A stretch of 64,000 nucleotides of DNA from Oscillospiraceae bacterium (GTDB lineage Bacteria > Bacillota > Clostridia > Oscillospirales > Ruminococcaceae): NCBI GenBank assembly GCA_003531585.1, contig DQFX01000020.1, positions 43,483 through 107,482 of the forward strand. Reading direction: 5' to 3'. Shown here piece after piece: positions 50,549 through 58,074 of this stretch. The position numbers and the translations under genes were made by a program. The notes beneath the pieces were generated by a model. That model did no database searches. It saw only the letters and a list, made by a program, of their open reading frames with translations, and was not told the DNA's origin. Positions within the stretch are counted from its first letter, which is position 1. Every line of letters begins with the position of its first letter.

Positions 50549-51294
50549 TTAAACTCCGTTTCAAGTAAACGTTCGATCTGGGTGAGCGGCTTTCCTATTT
50601 CTGCGGGTCTTCGAAGAGTAAGAAGCTCTGCGCCGCATAATGAAGCGGCTTCCGCCTTTTCCGGAAATCCACCAGCCTCTCCGCTTTCCTTGGTTACGAG
50701 AATTTCAGCTTCTGACTTTTTTAGGTGCTCAATATTCTGTTGAACAGTAAATGGTCCCTTTTCTAAAATAACATTTTCTGCGTGGAATCCCAGATCAGCA
50801 CATCGCTTTGCAGCGCCGTTTGCTGGAAGTATTCTGACTGTAAGCCGAGATTGAAAATCACGTACTTTCGTGTATTCTGCAAGTGAATTCCCTCCGGTTG
50901 TAATCAGAGCTTTTCTGTCATCGTGGTTCAGGTATTCAACAATTTCTGAAATGCTGTTGAAAAGTTTTCCTTGAGGTACGGTCTCTTCATCGCGTACTAA
51001 TCTGATATAACGCAATCCAGCCTCGTCACAAGCGGTTCTGAGGTTCGCTGAGACTTTTTGCGCGAATGGGTGCGTTGCGTCAATAACAATGGAGAAATCG
51101 TCCGTTTTGAGTAACAAGGACATCTGCGTGCTGTCAAGATTTCCAATAAGTTCACGTATAAAATCTGACCGTGGAAGAAGCTCCGCGCCATAGTCCGTGG
51201 TAACGGAGACTGCCGCCCGGATTCCCTTAGCCGCACAGAATTCCGCGAGGAGCCTTCCCTCCGTTGTTCCCCCGAAAATAAGCACTTCAGACAT
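50545..51294 (-). CDS. cbiJ: Cobalt-precorrin-6A reductase CbiJ
   Basis: This encodes 249 residues from the ATG at 51294; an in-frame extension inside cbiH is rejected. CbiJ reduces the macrocycle with NAD(P)H. Family parts are VLIFGGTTEGRLLAEFCAAK, VIDATHPFAQKVSANLRTAC, ALITTGGNSLAEYTK and ILVTKESGEAGGFPEKAEAA. It overlaps cbiH by 8 bp. The AT-rich stretch of the operon ends in this gene. Confidence 0.94.
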   Translation of the reverse strand: MSEVLIFGGTTEGRLLAEFCAAKGIRAAVSVTTDYGAELLPRSDFIRELIGNLDSTQMSLLLKTDDFSIVIDATHPFAQKVSANLRTACDEAGLRYIRLVRDEETVPQGKLFNSISEIVEYLNHDDRKALITTGGNSLAEYTKVRDFQSRLTVRILPANGAAKRCADLGFHAENVILEKGPFTVQQNIEHLKKSEAEILVTKESGEAGGFPEKAEAASLCGAELLTLRRPAEIGKPLTQIERLLETEFK

Positions 51295-52015
51295 TTTGGT
51301 ATCCCCTCGGCGTAACCATTTTACCATTGATGTTCCGCGTAGAACTGCTCCCGATAAATACGGTGCAGAACATATCAACAGGTGTGTCACGTAATTCTGA
51401 AAGTGTCAGAACATTGCTTGAACATTCCTCTCGCCCGATGTTTCTCGCGATACCGCATATCGTATCGGGGGATTTTTGCTCCAGCAGAATTTCGCAGGCG
51501 CGCCTGAGATAGTCCGCACGTTTACGCGACGAAGGGTTATACAGAGCCACCGCAAAATCCCCGTAAGCCGCAGCGCGGAGCCGTTTTTCGATGACATCCC
51601 AGGGAGTGAGCAGGTCGGAAAGGCTGATCACCGCAAAATCATGCCCCAGCGGAGCGCCAAGGAGCGCCCCGCCGCTGAGCGCGGCAGTAACTCCAGGAAC
51701 GATCTCAATGTCAATATTCGTGTAATTATCAGATAGTTCCAGCGCAAGGCCTGCCATGCCGTAAACTCCGCTGTCGCCGCTGCAAATCAGTGCAACCGTT
51801 TTCCCGTTCTGAGCCTCTGAAAGCGCGAGATTAACGCGCTCAGCCTCGCTTTTCATACCAGTAGAGAGGTAGTTCTTATCAGGGAAAATGCTGCGCAGAA
51901 GCTCTACGTACAGCGTGTAGCCGACCACGATGTCGCTGGCTTGTATTGCGGACTGCGCGTCGAGGGTCATTCCTCCGGCGTTTCCGGCGCCGGTGCCGAC
52001 TATGTAAAGTTTCAT
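51287..52015 (-). CDS. cbiH: Cobalt-precorrin-3 C17-methyltransferase CbiH
   Basis: This encodes 242 residues. It is a tetrapyrrole methylase that methylates C-17 with ring contraction. Seen are LYIVGTGAGNAGGMTLDAQS at the start, VALICSGDSGVYGMAGLALE, PGVTAALSGGALLGAPLGHD and ALYNPSSRKRADYLRRACEI. It overlaps cbiG by 4 bp, and the ring-opening partner CbiG is encoded next to it. Confidence 0.95.
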   Translation of the reverse strand: MKLYIVGTGAGNAGGMTLDAQSAIQASDIVVGYTLYVELLRSIFPDKNYLSTGMKSEAERVNLALSEAQNGKTVALICSGDSGVYGMAGLALELSDNYTNIDIEIVPGVTAALSGGALLGAPLGHDFAVISLSDLLTPWDVIEKRLRAAAYGDFAVALYNPSSRKRADYLRRACEILLEQKSPDTICGIARNIGREECSSNVLTLSELRDTPVDMFCTVFIGSSSTRNINGKMVTPRGYQNV

Positions 52016-53040
52016 TGCTGCTTACGGCTGAAGTCGATCAGCACTTTCCTTTCCGCCGCCGCGAGCGTGACCCCGCAGCCGGCTTGTTTCCTTATGATGA
52101 GCGTGTTTCCGCCAACTGAGGCGCTGCGTTCGCATACGTTGTCAACTCCGACAGTACTCTGCACGAATTCCGACATTGAAAAGCTGCCATGGACTTCAGC
52201 GAGCTGTTCCGCTGTGTATATTTTAAGCGGAACATTCAGCTCCTGGCAGAGCCTGAGTATACACGGTTCGTTAGCTTTGCGGTCGATCGTTGCGACCTCG
52301 CATACACGAGCTAATTGCATTTCCGTGAGGTTCTGACGAACAAGCGACGTCAATGCTGAAAACTCCGCGCCTTTCCTGCTTCCGATCCCGAGCACAATAT
52401 TTTTCGGAGCCATATTCAGCGTAATCCCGAACGGCTTCGCGGACATATCCCGTGAAATGCAGATTCCGTATTTCCCGGAATCCGCGCGAACAACATCGGA
52501 CGGAATATTAACGCACTCGATGTCAGAAATCAGACATATTTTCTCTCCGCGTAGCACCGCCGACGCGAGTTCCTTTGCGGCTGAAAAATCCTTGAAAATC
52601 AGACCGTTTGCAGCCGCGAAGCAGTCCGGCGAAAACCTTCCTCCGGCGTCGGTTGCGGTGGTTATGACCGGCTGTGCTCCGACCGCTTCCGCTATTATTT
52701 CGGTCATCCTGTTTGCACCGCCGAGGTGTCCGGAGAGCAGCGACACCGCGAATTTCCCGCAGTCGTCGAGCACCACGACCGCCGGGTCGGTCTGTTTCGA
52801 TTTTATCAGCGGCGCGACCGCCCGGACCGCAATGCCGCAGGCGCAGACGAATACTACCGCGCCACATTCCGGGAACACCTCCGCTGTTTTCTGCGCCAGG
52901 TTCGCGAATGGCTCCGCGCCGTCGGCGGGATACCTTTCAAAGCAGAACCGCGTGACATCCCAACCATCCGGAAACGCCTTCGCAATGCGCTTCGAAAGCT
53001 CCGCTCCCCGCCGAGTGACCGAAAAAACCGCCGCTCTCAT
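52012..53040 (-). CDS. cbiG: Cobalt-precorrin-5A hydrolase CbiG
   Basis: This encodes 342 residues. CbiG opens the delta-lactone and releases acetaldehyde in the anaerobic route. The N-terminal domain has VVFVCACGIAVRAVAPLIKS and VSLLSGHLGGANRMTEIIAE; the C-terminal domain has NIVLGIGSRKGAEFSALTSL and CEVATIDRKANEPCI. Its presence, with cbiD, identifies the oxygen-independent pathway. It overlaps cbiF by 4 bp. Confidence 0.95.
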   Translation of the reverse strand: MRAAVFSVTRRGAELSKRIAKAFPDGWDVTRFCFERYPADGAEPFANLAQKTAEVFPECGAVVFVCACGIAVRAVAPLIKSKQTDPAVVVLDDCGKFAVSLLSGHLGGANRMTEIIAEAVGAQPVITTATDAGGRFSPDCFAAANGLIFKDFSAAKELASAVLRGEKICLISDIECVNIPSDVVRADSGKYGICISRDMSAKPFGITLNMAPKNIVLGIGSRKGAEFSALTSLVRQNLTEMQLARVCEVATIDRKANEPCILRLCQELNVPLKIYTAEQLAEVHGSFSMSEFVQSTVGVDNVCERSASVGGNTLIIRKQAGCGVTLAAAERKVLIDFSRKQQ

Positions 53041-53798
53041 GTGCTCTCCCTCGCCCTGCGGAATTCCGTGGAAAATTCGCTGTCGTAGAGCCTTGAAAGC
53101 TCGTAGCTGTCACCGAGGAATTCTCCGACGGTTATCAGCGCGGTTTTGTGAATGTCATTTTTTGAGGCTGTTTCTGCGAGCGTACCAACGGTGCAGCGGC
53201 AGACTTTTTCGTCCTGCCAGCTTGCCTTGTAAACTATCGCGGCGGGAGTATCCGTGGAGTATCCGCCGGTTATCAGCCGCGCGGAAAGCTCCTCCAGCAT
53301 GCCCGTGCTGAGGAAAATCACCATCGTGGAGCCGTGCTCCGCGAGGGATTCGATGCTTTCGCGCTCCGGAACCGGAGTGCGCCCCGCCATGCGCGTGATT
53401 ATCACCGTCTGGCTGACCGCAGGGAGGGTGTACTCCGCCCGGAGAGCCGCAGCAGCTCCGCAGAAGCTGCTTACGCCGGGGCAGACCGCGTAGCTGATAC
53501 CCAGCCCGTCCAGCCTGCTCATCTGTTCGCGGATAGCGCCGTAGAGGCTCGGGTCGCCGGTGTGGAGTCTTACAATGCGCTTCCCGGCAGATTCCGCCGC
53601 GGACATCACGGATATCACCTCGTCAAGGGTCATCAGCGCGCTGTTGTGGATTTCGCAGCCCGGTTTCGCGTATTCCAGAAGCTCCTGATTTACCAGCGAG
53701 CCTGCGTAAATTATGACATCTGCCTGCTGTATCAGCTTAAACCCGCGAATGGTTATAAGATCCTTTGCGCCGCAGCCTGCTCCTACGAAATCAACCAT
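53037..53798 (-). CDS. cbiF: Cobalt-precorrin-4 C11-methyltransferase CbiF
   Basis: This encodes 253 residues from the ATG at 53798, after GGAGGAA, overlapping the cbiD stop by 8 bp. It is a tetrapyrrole methylase: VDFVGAGCGAKDLITIRGFK, VIIYAGSLVNQELLEY, RLHTGDPSLYGAIREQMSRL and CPGVSSFCGAAAALRAEYTL are visible. It methylates C-11. The second gene of the operon. Confidence 0.96.
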   Translation of the reverse strand: MVDFVGAGCGAKDLITIRGFKLIQQADVIIYAGSLVNQELLEYAKPGCEIHNSALMTLDEVISVMSAAESAGKRIVRLHTGDPSLYGAIREQMSRLDGLGISYAVCPGVSSFCGAAAALRAEYTLPAVSQTVIITRMAGRTPVPERESIESLAEHGSTMVIFLSTGMLEELSARLITGGYSTDTPAAIVYKASWQDEKVCRCTVGTLAETASKNDIHKTALITVGEFLGDSYELSRLYDSEFSTEFRRAREST

Positions 53799-54927
53799 TG
53801 TATTCCTCCGAAATCCTTTCAATAAGCCCGTCGGCGGAGGGCGTTCTCACCAGTATCCCGAACTTGTCGGAGAACATCACCGCGCCGATCGGAACGCTGC
53901 TTTTCACTTTCGCTGCGAGGTAATATTCCGCACGCTTTCCGAGTATCTCCATCGACTTTTCCAGCGCCCCGGCGTCTTGCAGCAGGGAGACCGCCGCGTC
54001 CACGGTGACGCACTCGGTTATTTTTTTCAGGGTATCGACGTCTGCACCGGCGAGCAGTCCGCAGGTGACCAGGACTTCCATTCTGCCGTCTGCCTGGGCG
54101 GAATGAGTGTTCATTATCCCCGCGCCGAGCTTCGCCATCTTGCCGATGTGTCCGATTATCAGGATACGCTCGAAACCGTATTCCAGTGCGGCTTCTATCG
54201 CTTCGCCGATGAAGTTGCTGCATGTAACGCAGCGGTCGAGGGCGAAGGGCATGTTCCGCTGAATGAAGCTCTGGCTGTAGTTTCCGAGGGTCAGCAGGAG
54301 GCTGCGGCAGCCCTCTTCGCGGCGCATTCGCTCCTCAAGCCGGATAGTGTCCACCAGCGCGGAATTGCTCATCGGCTCGACTATCCCGGTGGTTCCGATT
54401 ATGGAGATACCGCCCTCTATGCCCATTCGCGGGTTGTACGTTCTGGAAGCCAGCTCAGCGCCATTCGGCACGGAAACAACAATGCGGAATCCTCCGTGAT
54501 AGTCGCATGTCTCCGCAATATCTGAGACCGCCGCGGCTATCATCTTTCGCGGCACGGAGTTGATCGCGGCAGCCCCCGGCGGCTGGTCGAGACCGGGCTT
54601 TGTTACCCTTCCGATACCCTCGCCGCCGTCGATGGAGATACCGGCTTCTGTAAGCTCCACCCGGGCGCAGACCTCGATTCCGTTTGTGATGTCCGGGTCG
54701 TCGCCGCTGTCCTTTATAACAGAGCACAGCGCGGAATTCCCGGAGATCCTGCAGCCTGCGACCGGGATATCAAGGGTTATTCCCTTCGGCGTAGGAAGCT
54801 CCACGCGTTCTGGCGGAGCTCCCGTCAGCAGAGCCTCTGCCGCCGCCAAGGAAGCCGCCGCAGCGCAGCTTCCCGTAGTATAGCCGCAGCGGAGTTTTTC
54901 GCCTGACTTATATACGAATCTGTCCAA
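53791..54927 (-). CDS. cbiD: Cobalt-precorrin-5B C1-methyltransferase CbiD
   Basis: This encodes 378 residues from TTG at 54927, 5 nt after GGGGG; upstream in-frame codons lie in the riboswitch. CbiD methylates C-1 in the anaerobic route. The opening LRCGYTTGSCAAAASLAAAE, PGLDQPPGAAAINSVPRKMI, NPRMGIEGGISIIGTTGIVEP and the late IIGHIGKMAKLGAGIMNTHS are family signatures. It is the first gene of the operon, and a terminator hairpin ends only 16 nt before its start codon. Confidence 0.95.
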   Translation of the reverse strand: MDRFVYKSGEKLRCGYTTGSCAAAASLAAAEALLTGAPPERVELPTPKGITLDIPVAGCRISGNSALCSVIKDSGDDPDITNGIEVCARVELTEAGISIDGGEGIGRVTKPGLDQPPGAAAINSVPRKMIAAAVSDIAETCDYHGGFRIVVSVPNGAELASRTYNPRMGIEGGISIIGTTGIVEPMSNSALVDTIRLEERMRREEGCRSLLLTLGNYSQSFIQRNMPFALDRCVTCSNFIGEAIEAALEYGFERILIIGHIGKMAKLGAGIMNTHSAQADGRMEVLVTCGLLAGADVDTLKKITECVTVDAAVSLLQDAGALEKSMEILGKRAEYYLAAKVKSSVPIGAVMFSDKFGILVRTPSADGLIERISEEYNG

Positions 54928-54942
54928 ATTTACCCCCGAAAA

Positions 54943-54971
54943 TAAAAAAAGCCGTATGCCTCCGCACACGG
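54943..54971 (-). terminator. Terminator directly before cbiD
   Basis: On the minus strand CCGTGTG (54971-54965) pairs with CATACGG (54958-54952), with one G-U pair, and is followed by C and T7. It ends just before the ribosome binding site of cbiD. It probably forms part of the expression platform of the upstream B12 riboswitch. Confidence 0.75.
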
Positions 54972-54981
54972 TGAAAAGTAC

Positions 54982-55009
54982 GCAAAAAGCAGCCGGACGC
55001 CGCCCGGCC
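54982..55009 (-). terminator. Second terminator-like hairpin in the cbiD leader
   Basis: On the minus strand GCCGGG (55008-55003) pairs with TCCGGC around a short GC loop and is followed after three bases by T5. It lies between the aptamer and the terminator at 54943, so the leader may hold two stop signals in series. Confidence 0.5.
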
Positions 55010-55053
55010 TTCTTGCGCATCTCCGTCGTTCGCAGAGCTGCGCGGAACATAAA

Positions 55054-55214
55054 TGTCGGCAGGTATTCCGGCTCGGAATTAACGCCTTGCCTCCGCCTTC
55101 CCGGTTTCCCAGTGGCTGCATTGCGCGTGGAGAAAAGCTGTTCCTTACGGCAGCGTGACTGCACAGGTCTTGCACCTGTTTCCCTATTATCTCCCCTCCC
55201 GGGGAGCACCGACA
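55054..55214 (-). promoter_or_regulatory. Cobalamin riboswitch of the cob operon
   Basis: The minus strand holds the B12-box GCAGCCACTGGGAAACCGGG (about 55106-55087), then GGAAGGCGG, with ACAGGTGCAAGACCTGT and CACGCTGCCGTAAGG before it. TGTCGG at the 5' end (55214-55209) pairs with CCGACA (55059-55054) to close the aptamer. It should sense adenosylcobalamin and shut off the 17-gene operon through the terminators that follow. Confidence 0.93.
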
Positions 55215-55228
55215 GTCCCATCTTTTTT

Positions 55229-55257
55229 ATTTTACTCCATATTCCGCGTAAATTCAA
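55229..55257 (-). promoter_or_regulatory. Promoter of the cob operon
   Basis: On the minus strand TTGAAT (55257-55252), a 17-nt spacer and TAAAAT (55234-55229). The riboswitch begins about 15 bp downstream. Confidence 0.65.
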
Positions 55258-55399
55258 CCGCTTTTGCTAATAAAATTATCCTATATCCAGCTATAATTTT
55301 TGGTTATATTCCCTAATAACGGTGGGAGATATCATTACCAAACCCGGGAATCCACAAGCGGGATTATTTGTGCAAAGATACAAAATTGCGGCAAAGGTC

Positions 55400-55427
55400 T
55401 TGCAAATAATTATTTTCGTGGTATAAT
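55400..55427 (+). promoter_or_regulatory. Promoter of the cbiK-transport unit
   Basis: TTGCAA (55400-55405), a 16-nt spacer and TATAAT (55422-55427). It faces away from the cob operon promoter and precedes the second riboswitch by about 75 bp. Confidence 0.65.
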
Positions 55428-55505
55428 TCATTTTGGCTGATTGTATACAAAGCCTCCGCGCCATTCCGGATACCGCGCGGCATAAAATCTAAAATTGAAT
55501 AAGTA

Positions 55506-55680
55506 AGGCGGTGCCGCAGCATGAGCAATCATGACTGAGGGTAAAAGGGAAGCAGGTGCGAATCCTGCACGATCTCGTCACTGTATCAGGGGAGCAGAAG
55601 CCACGAAGTTCTTCTTCAGCCACTGGGAAACCGGGAAGGCGGTATTCTGCGATGATCCTCAAGCCAGGAAACCTGCCGTC
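55506..55680 (+). promoter_or_regulatory. Second cobalamin riboswitch, before cbiK
   Basis: The B12-box CAGCCACTGGGAAACCGGG (about 55617-55635) is followed by AAGGCGG and, after the J6/3-like stretch, AAGCCAGGAAACCTGCC. The 5' half has GGGTAAAAGGGAAGCAGG and CGTCACTGTATC. The core matches the riboswitch on the other strand closely. It should control cbiK and the downstream transporter genes in response to adenosylcobalamin. Confidence 0.93.
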
Positions 55681-55763
55681 TGAATGTACAGGGATAGGAT
55701 CCCGGATCACGAGGTATTGGTCGTACGATTTTCCGGCGCCGTTTGATGCGCCTGTTTTGTCGT

Positions 55764-55792
55764 GCCCTTTTCCTTTGGAAGAGGGCTTTTTT
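55764..55792 (+). terminator. Riboswitch terminator before cbiK
   Basis: GCCCTTTTCC (55764-55773) pairs with GGAAGAGGGC (55777-55786), with one G-U pair, around TTT and is followed by T6. Located between aptamer and gene, it is the likely off-switch. Confidence 0.88.
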
Positions 55793-55808
55793 AATGCACC
55801 TGTTCCGC

Positions 55809-55831
55809 GTGTTCCATAAAGAAAGGAACAC
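55809..55831 (+). promoter_or_regulatory. Hairpin masking the cbiK ribosome binding site
   Basis: GTGTTCC (55809-55815) pairs perfectly with GGAACAC (55825-55831), which contains part of the ribosome binding site GAAAGGA; the loop is nine bases. The start codon is at 55835. It may add translational control on top of the terminator. Confidence 0.5.
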
Positions 55832-55834
55832 AAC

Positions 55835-56914
55835 ATGAAATCATCTAAGCTCATTCTTGCGGCAGTTCTCGCTGCTACTACCGCGCTCACCGGCTGCTCT
55901 GCAAACTCAACTTCCTCCGAGAGCAGCGCTTCCGAGTCCGTTAATTCCTCCGCTGCTTCCACCGCTGAGAGCGTTCCCGCAGAGGACTCCACCGCTTCCA
56001 CCGCGCAGGCAGCTGCTACCGCTGAAGCTGGCACAGCCGCTGCGACCGCAGAGGCAGAGGACGACGAGGACTACAACACCGGCGACGCTTCCCTCGATAA
56101 TCCGAGAAACCAGGACGGCATCGGCGATAACGAGCTGCTCGTGCTGAGCTTCGGCACCAGCTTCAACGACAGCCGCCGCCTGACCATCGGCGCCATTGAG
56201 AACGATCTCGAGACCGCGTTCCCGGATTACTCCGTAAGAAGAGGTTTCACCGCCAATATCGTAATCGACCACGTAAACAGACGTGACGGCGAGAAGATCG
56301 ACGACATCGGCGAATCCCTCGACAGAGCAGCAGCAAACGGCGTAAAGAACCTCGTAGTACAGCCCACTCATCTGATGAACGGTCTTGAGTACGACGAGCT
56401 CTGCGGCAAGATTGCGGATTATTCCGACGCATTCGAGAAGGTTGTTATCGGCGACCCGCTGCTCACCACCGACGAGGATTTCCAGACCGTTGCGGACGCT
56501 ATCGTTGACTGGACAAAGGACTACGACGACGGCGAGACCGCTATCGTATTCATGGGTCACGGTACCGAGGCTGAGTCTAACGCGGTTTACCAGAAGATGC
56601 AGGATCTGCTGACCAGCGGCGGACACACCAACTACTTCGTTGGCACCGTTGAAGCTGCTCCCTCCCTTGACGACGTAATTGCCGCTGTAAAGGCAGGCGA
56701 ATACAAGAAGGTAGTCCTTGAGCCGCTGATGGTAGTTGCAGGCGACCACGCAAACAACGACATGGCAGGCGACGAGGACGACAGCTGGAAGTCCGCGTTC
56801 GAGAAGGAAGGCTACGAAGTAACCTGCCTGCTTCGCGGTCTCGGCGAGAATGAGACCATCAGACAGCTCTATGTTGCACATGCACAGGCTGCCGTAAACG
56901 CTATTGCACAGTAA
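55835..56914 (+). CDS. cbiK: Lipoprotein-type sirohydrochlorin cobaltochelatase CbiK
   Basis: This encodes 359 residues. The N-terminus is a lipoprotein signal with lipobox LTGC (Cys at about 21), then about 60 residues rich in Ser, Ala, Glu and Thr as a tether. The rest is a CbiK domain with its metal-site residues intact: Glu in HLMNGLEYDEL, His in IVFMGHGTEAESNAVY, and His in LEPLMVVAGDHANNDMAGDE. CbiK inserts Co2+ into sirohydrochlorin, normally in the cytoplasm; a periplasmic CbiK is known from Desulfovibrio. Here it would sit on the outer face of the membrane. Two B12-linked controls precede it, and an ABC transporter follows. Confidence 0.93.
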   Translation: MKSSKLILAAVLAATTALTGCSANSTSSESSASESVNSSAASTAESVPAEDSTASTAQAAATAEAGTAAATAEAEDDEDYNTGDASLDNPRNQDGIGDNELLVLSFGTSFNDSRRLTIGAIENDLETAFPDYSVRRGFTANIVIDHVNRRDGEKIDDIGESLDRAAANGVKNLVVQPTHLMNGLEYDELCGKIADYSDAFEKVVIGDPLLTTDEDFQTVADAIVDWTKDYDDGETAIVFMGHGTEAESNAVYQKMQDLLTSGGHTNYFVGTVEAAPSLDDVIAAVKAGEYKKVVLEPLMVVAGDHANNDMAGDEDDSWKSAFEKEGYEVTCLLRGLGENETIRQLYVAHAQAAVNAIAQ

Positions 56915-56936
56915 TTTTCTTCGTTTCCCCTCAAAA

Positions 56937-57183
56937 TAGACTTATAGGGCGGCAGGCTTTACCTGCCGTCTGAGACCGTCGAAAAAGTCCCGTTGGGACT
57001 TTTCCGCCGAACATCCGCGCCGCGCGCACGGTTTGTCGGCAAAGCCGACAAACCGCACACTTGCGCGGATAGAAGTGTTTTTTGCCTCGGCAGAGCTGAG
57101 GCAAAAAACGGATCTTAAAAGCCCGCTTCGCGGGCAATATCGATTTTTTAGACAAACTAGGGCGGCAGGCTTTACCTGCCGCC
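56937..57183. repeat. Block of six hairpins framed by direct repeats
   Basis: The same 23-nt hairpin GGCGGCAGG-CTTTA-CCTGCCG opens (56948-56970) and closes (57161-57183) the block, and TAGAC precedes both (56937, 57149). Between them lie GTCCC/GGGAC flanked by A and T runs (about 56983-57003), a 12-bp perfect stem CGGTTTGTCGGC/GCCGACAAACCG (57029-57055) enclosed by CCGCGC/GCGCGG, another 12-bp perfect stem GTTTTTTGCCTC/GAGGCAAAAAAC (57077-57109), and GCCCGC/GCGGGC (57121-57135). It lies between cbiK and the next lipoprotein gene. It may be a mobile repeat, an RNA-processing site or a polarity element. Confidence 0.75.
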
Positions 57184-57201
57184 TTTCGGAGATTTATAAA
57201 G

Positions 57202-58074
57202 ATGAAAAAATACATATCAATTTTAGCTGCAGCTGCCGTTCTCATGCTTTCCGGCTGCACTTCCGGTTCCGTAGTTACGGAGGTTTCAAACGCTTCGAAC
57301 GCTTCTGAGGTTTCGGAGACTTCCGCGGCTTCACAGGACGCGGAGGGCACCTCCGAGGGTGCTCCGGGAGCTTCGCTGACCGCTGCGGATATCCGGGACG
57401 GAAGCTACGAGATAACGGTGGATTCAAGCTCTACGATGTTCAACATCACAAAGTGCACGCTGAACGTTTCCGACGGCAAGATGACCGCCGTTATGACCAT
57501 GCACGGCAAGGGGTATCTGTACCTCTTTATGGGCAAGGGCGACGACGCGGTGGAATCCGGCTATATCCCATTCGTGGAGGACCCCGAAGGCGCCCATACG
57601 TTCACAGTTCCGGTGGAGGCTCTCGACGTTCCGGTCGACTGCGCCGCATTCAGCAAGAACCGCGAGAAGTGGTACGACCGCACGCTTGTGTTCCGCTCAG
57701 ACCTTATCCCGGCGGAGTGCTTCGCGGATGGCGTGCTGAAAACTCCCGCGTCGCTGGGGCTTTCCGACGGTGAATACACCGTGGACGTAACGCTCTCCGG
57801 CGGCTCGGGGAGGGCTTCGGTGCAGTCCCCGGCGAAGCTCACGGTTTCCGGCGGCGCGGCGTCCGCCGAGATTGTCTGGAGCAGCTCGAATTACGACTAC
57901 ATGCGTATCGGCGAGGAAAAATTCCCTCCGGTGAACACCGAGGGGAATTCCACTTTCGTTATTCCGGTCTCCTGTTTCGACCGTGAAATTACGGTTTACG
58001 CCGACACAATCGCAATGAGCGAGCCGCACGAGATAGAGTACAGGCTGACGTTCGACTCAGCTTCGGTCAAGTGA
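57202..58074 (+). CDS. Lipoprotein with two tandem beta-sandwich domains
   Basis: This encodes 290 residues with a lipoprotein signal (lipobox LSGC, Cys near 19) and a short Ser/Glu/Ala tether. Two related domains follow: residues about 55-165 (IRDGSYEITVDSSSTMFNIT, then MTMHGKGYLYLFMG) and 185-288 (LSDGEYTVDVTLSGGSGRAS, then VWSSSNYDYMRIGEEKF). Each has a DG(S/E)Y start and a central W/M...YxYL or YDYM strand. No enzyme motif is present. The stop overlaps the next gene's GTG start (GTGA), so it should work with the transporter, perhaps as a surface receptor for a corrinoid, haem or metal chelate. The family is only vaguely familiar to me from gut Firmicutes. Confidence 0.75.
   Translation: MKKYISILAAAAVLMLSGCTSGSVVTEVSNASNASEVSETSAASQDAEGTSEGAPGASLTAADIRDGSYEITVDSSSTMFNITKCTLNVSDGKMTAVMTMHGKGYLYLFMGKGDDAVESGYIPFVEDPEGAHTFTVPVEALDVPVDCAAFSKNREKWYDRTLVFRSDLIPAECFADGVLKTPASLGLSDGEYTVDVTLSGGSGRASVQSPAKLTVSGGAASAEIVWSSSNYDYMRIGEEKFPPVNTEGNSTFVIPVSCFDREITVYADTIAMSEPHEIEYRLTFDSASVK

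Noticed and set aside
55545..55590. A T-loop-like GCGAATCCTGC suggesting a tRNA
   Set aside because: No acceptor or anticodon arms; the sequence belongs to the cobalamin riboswitch.
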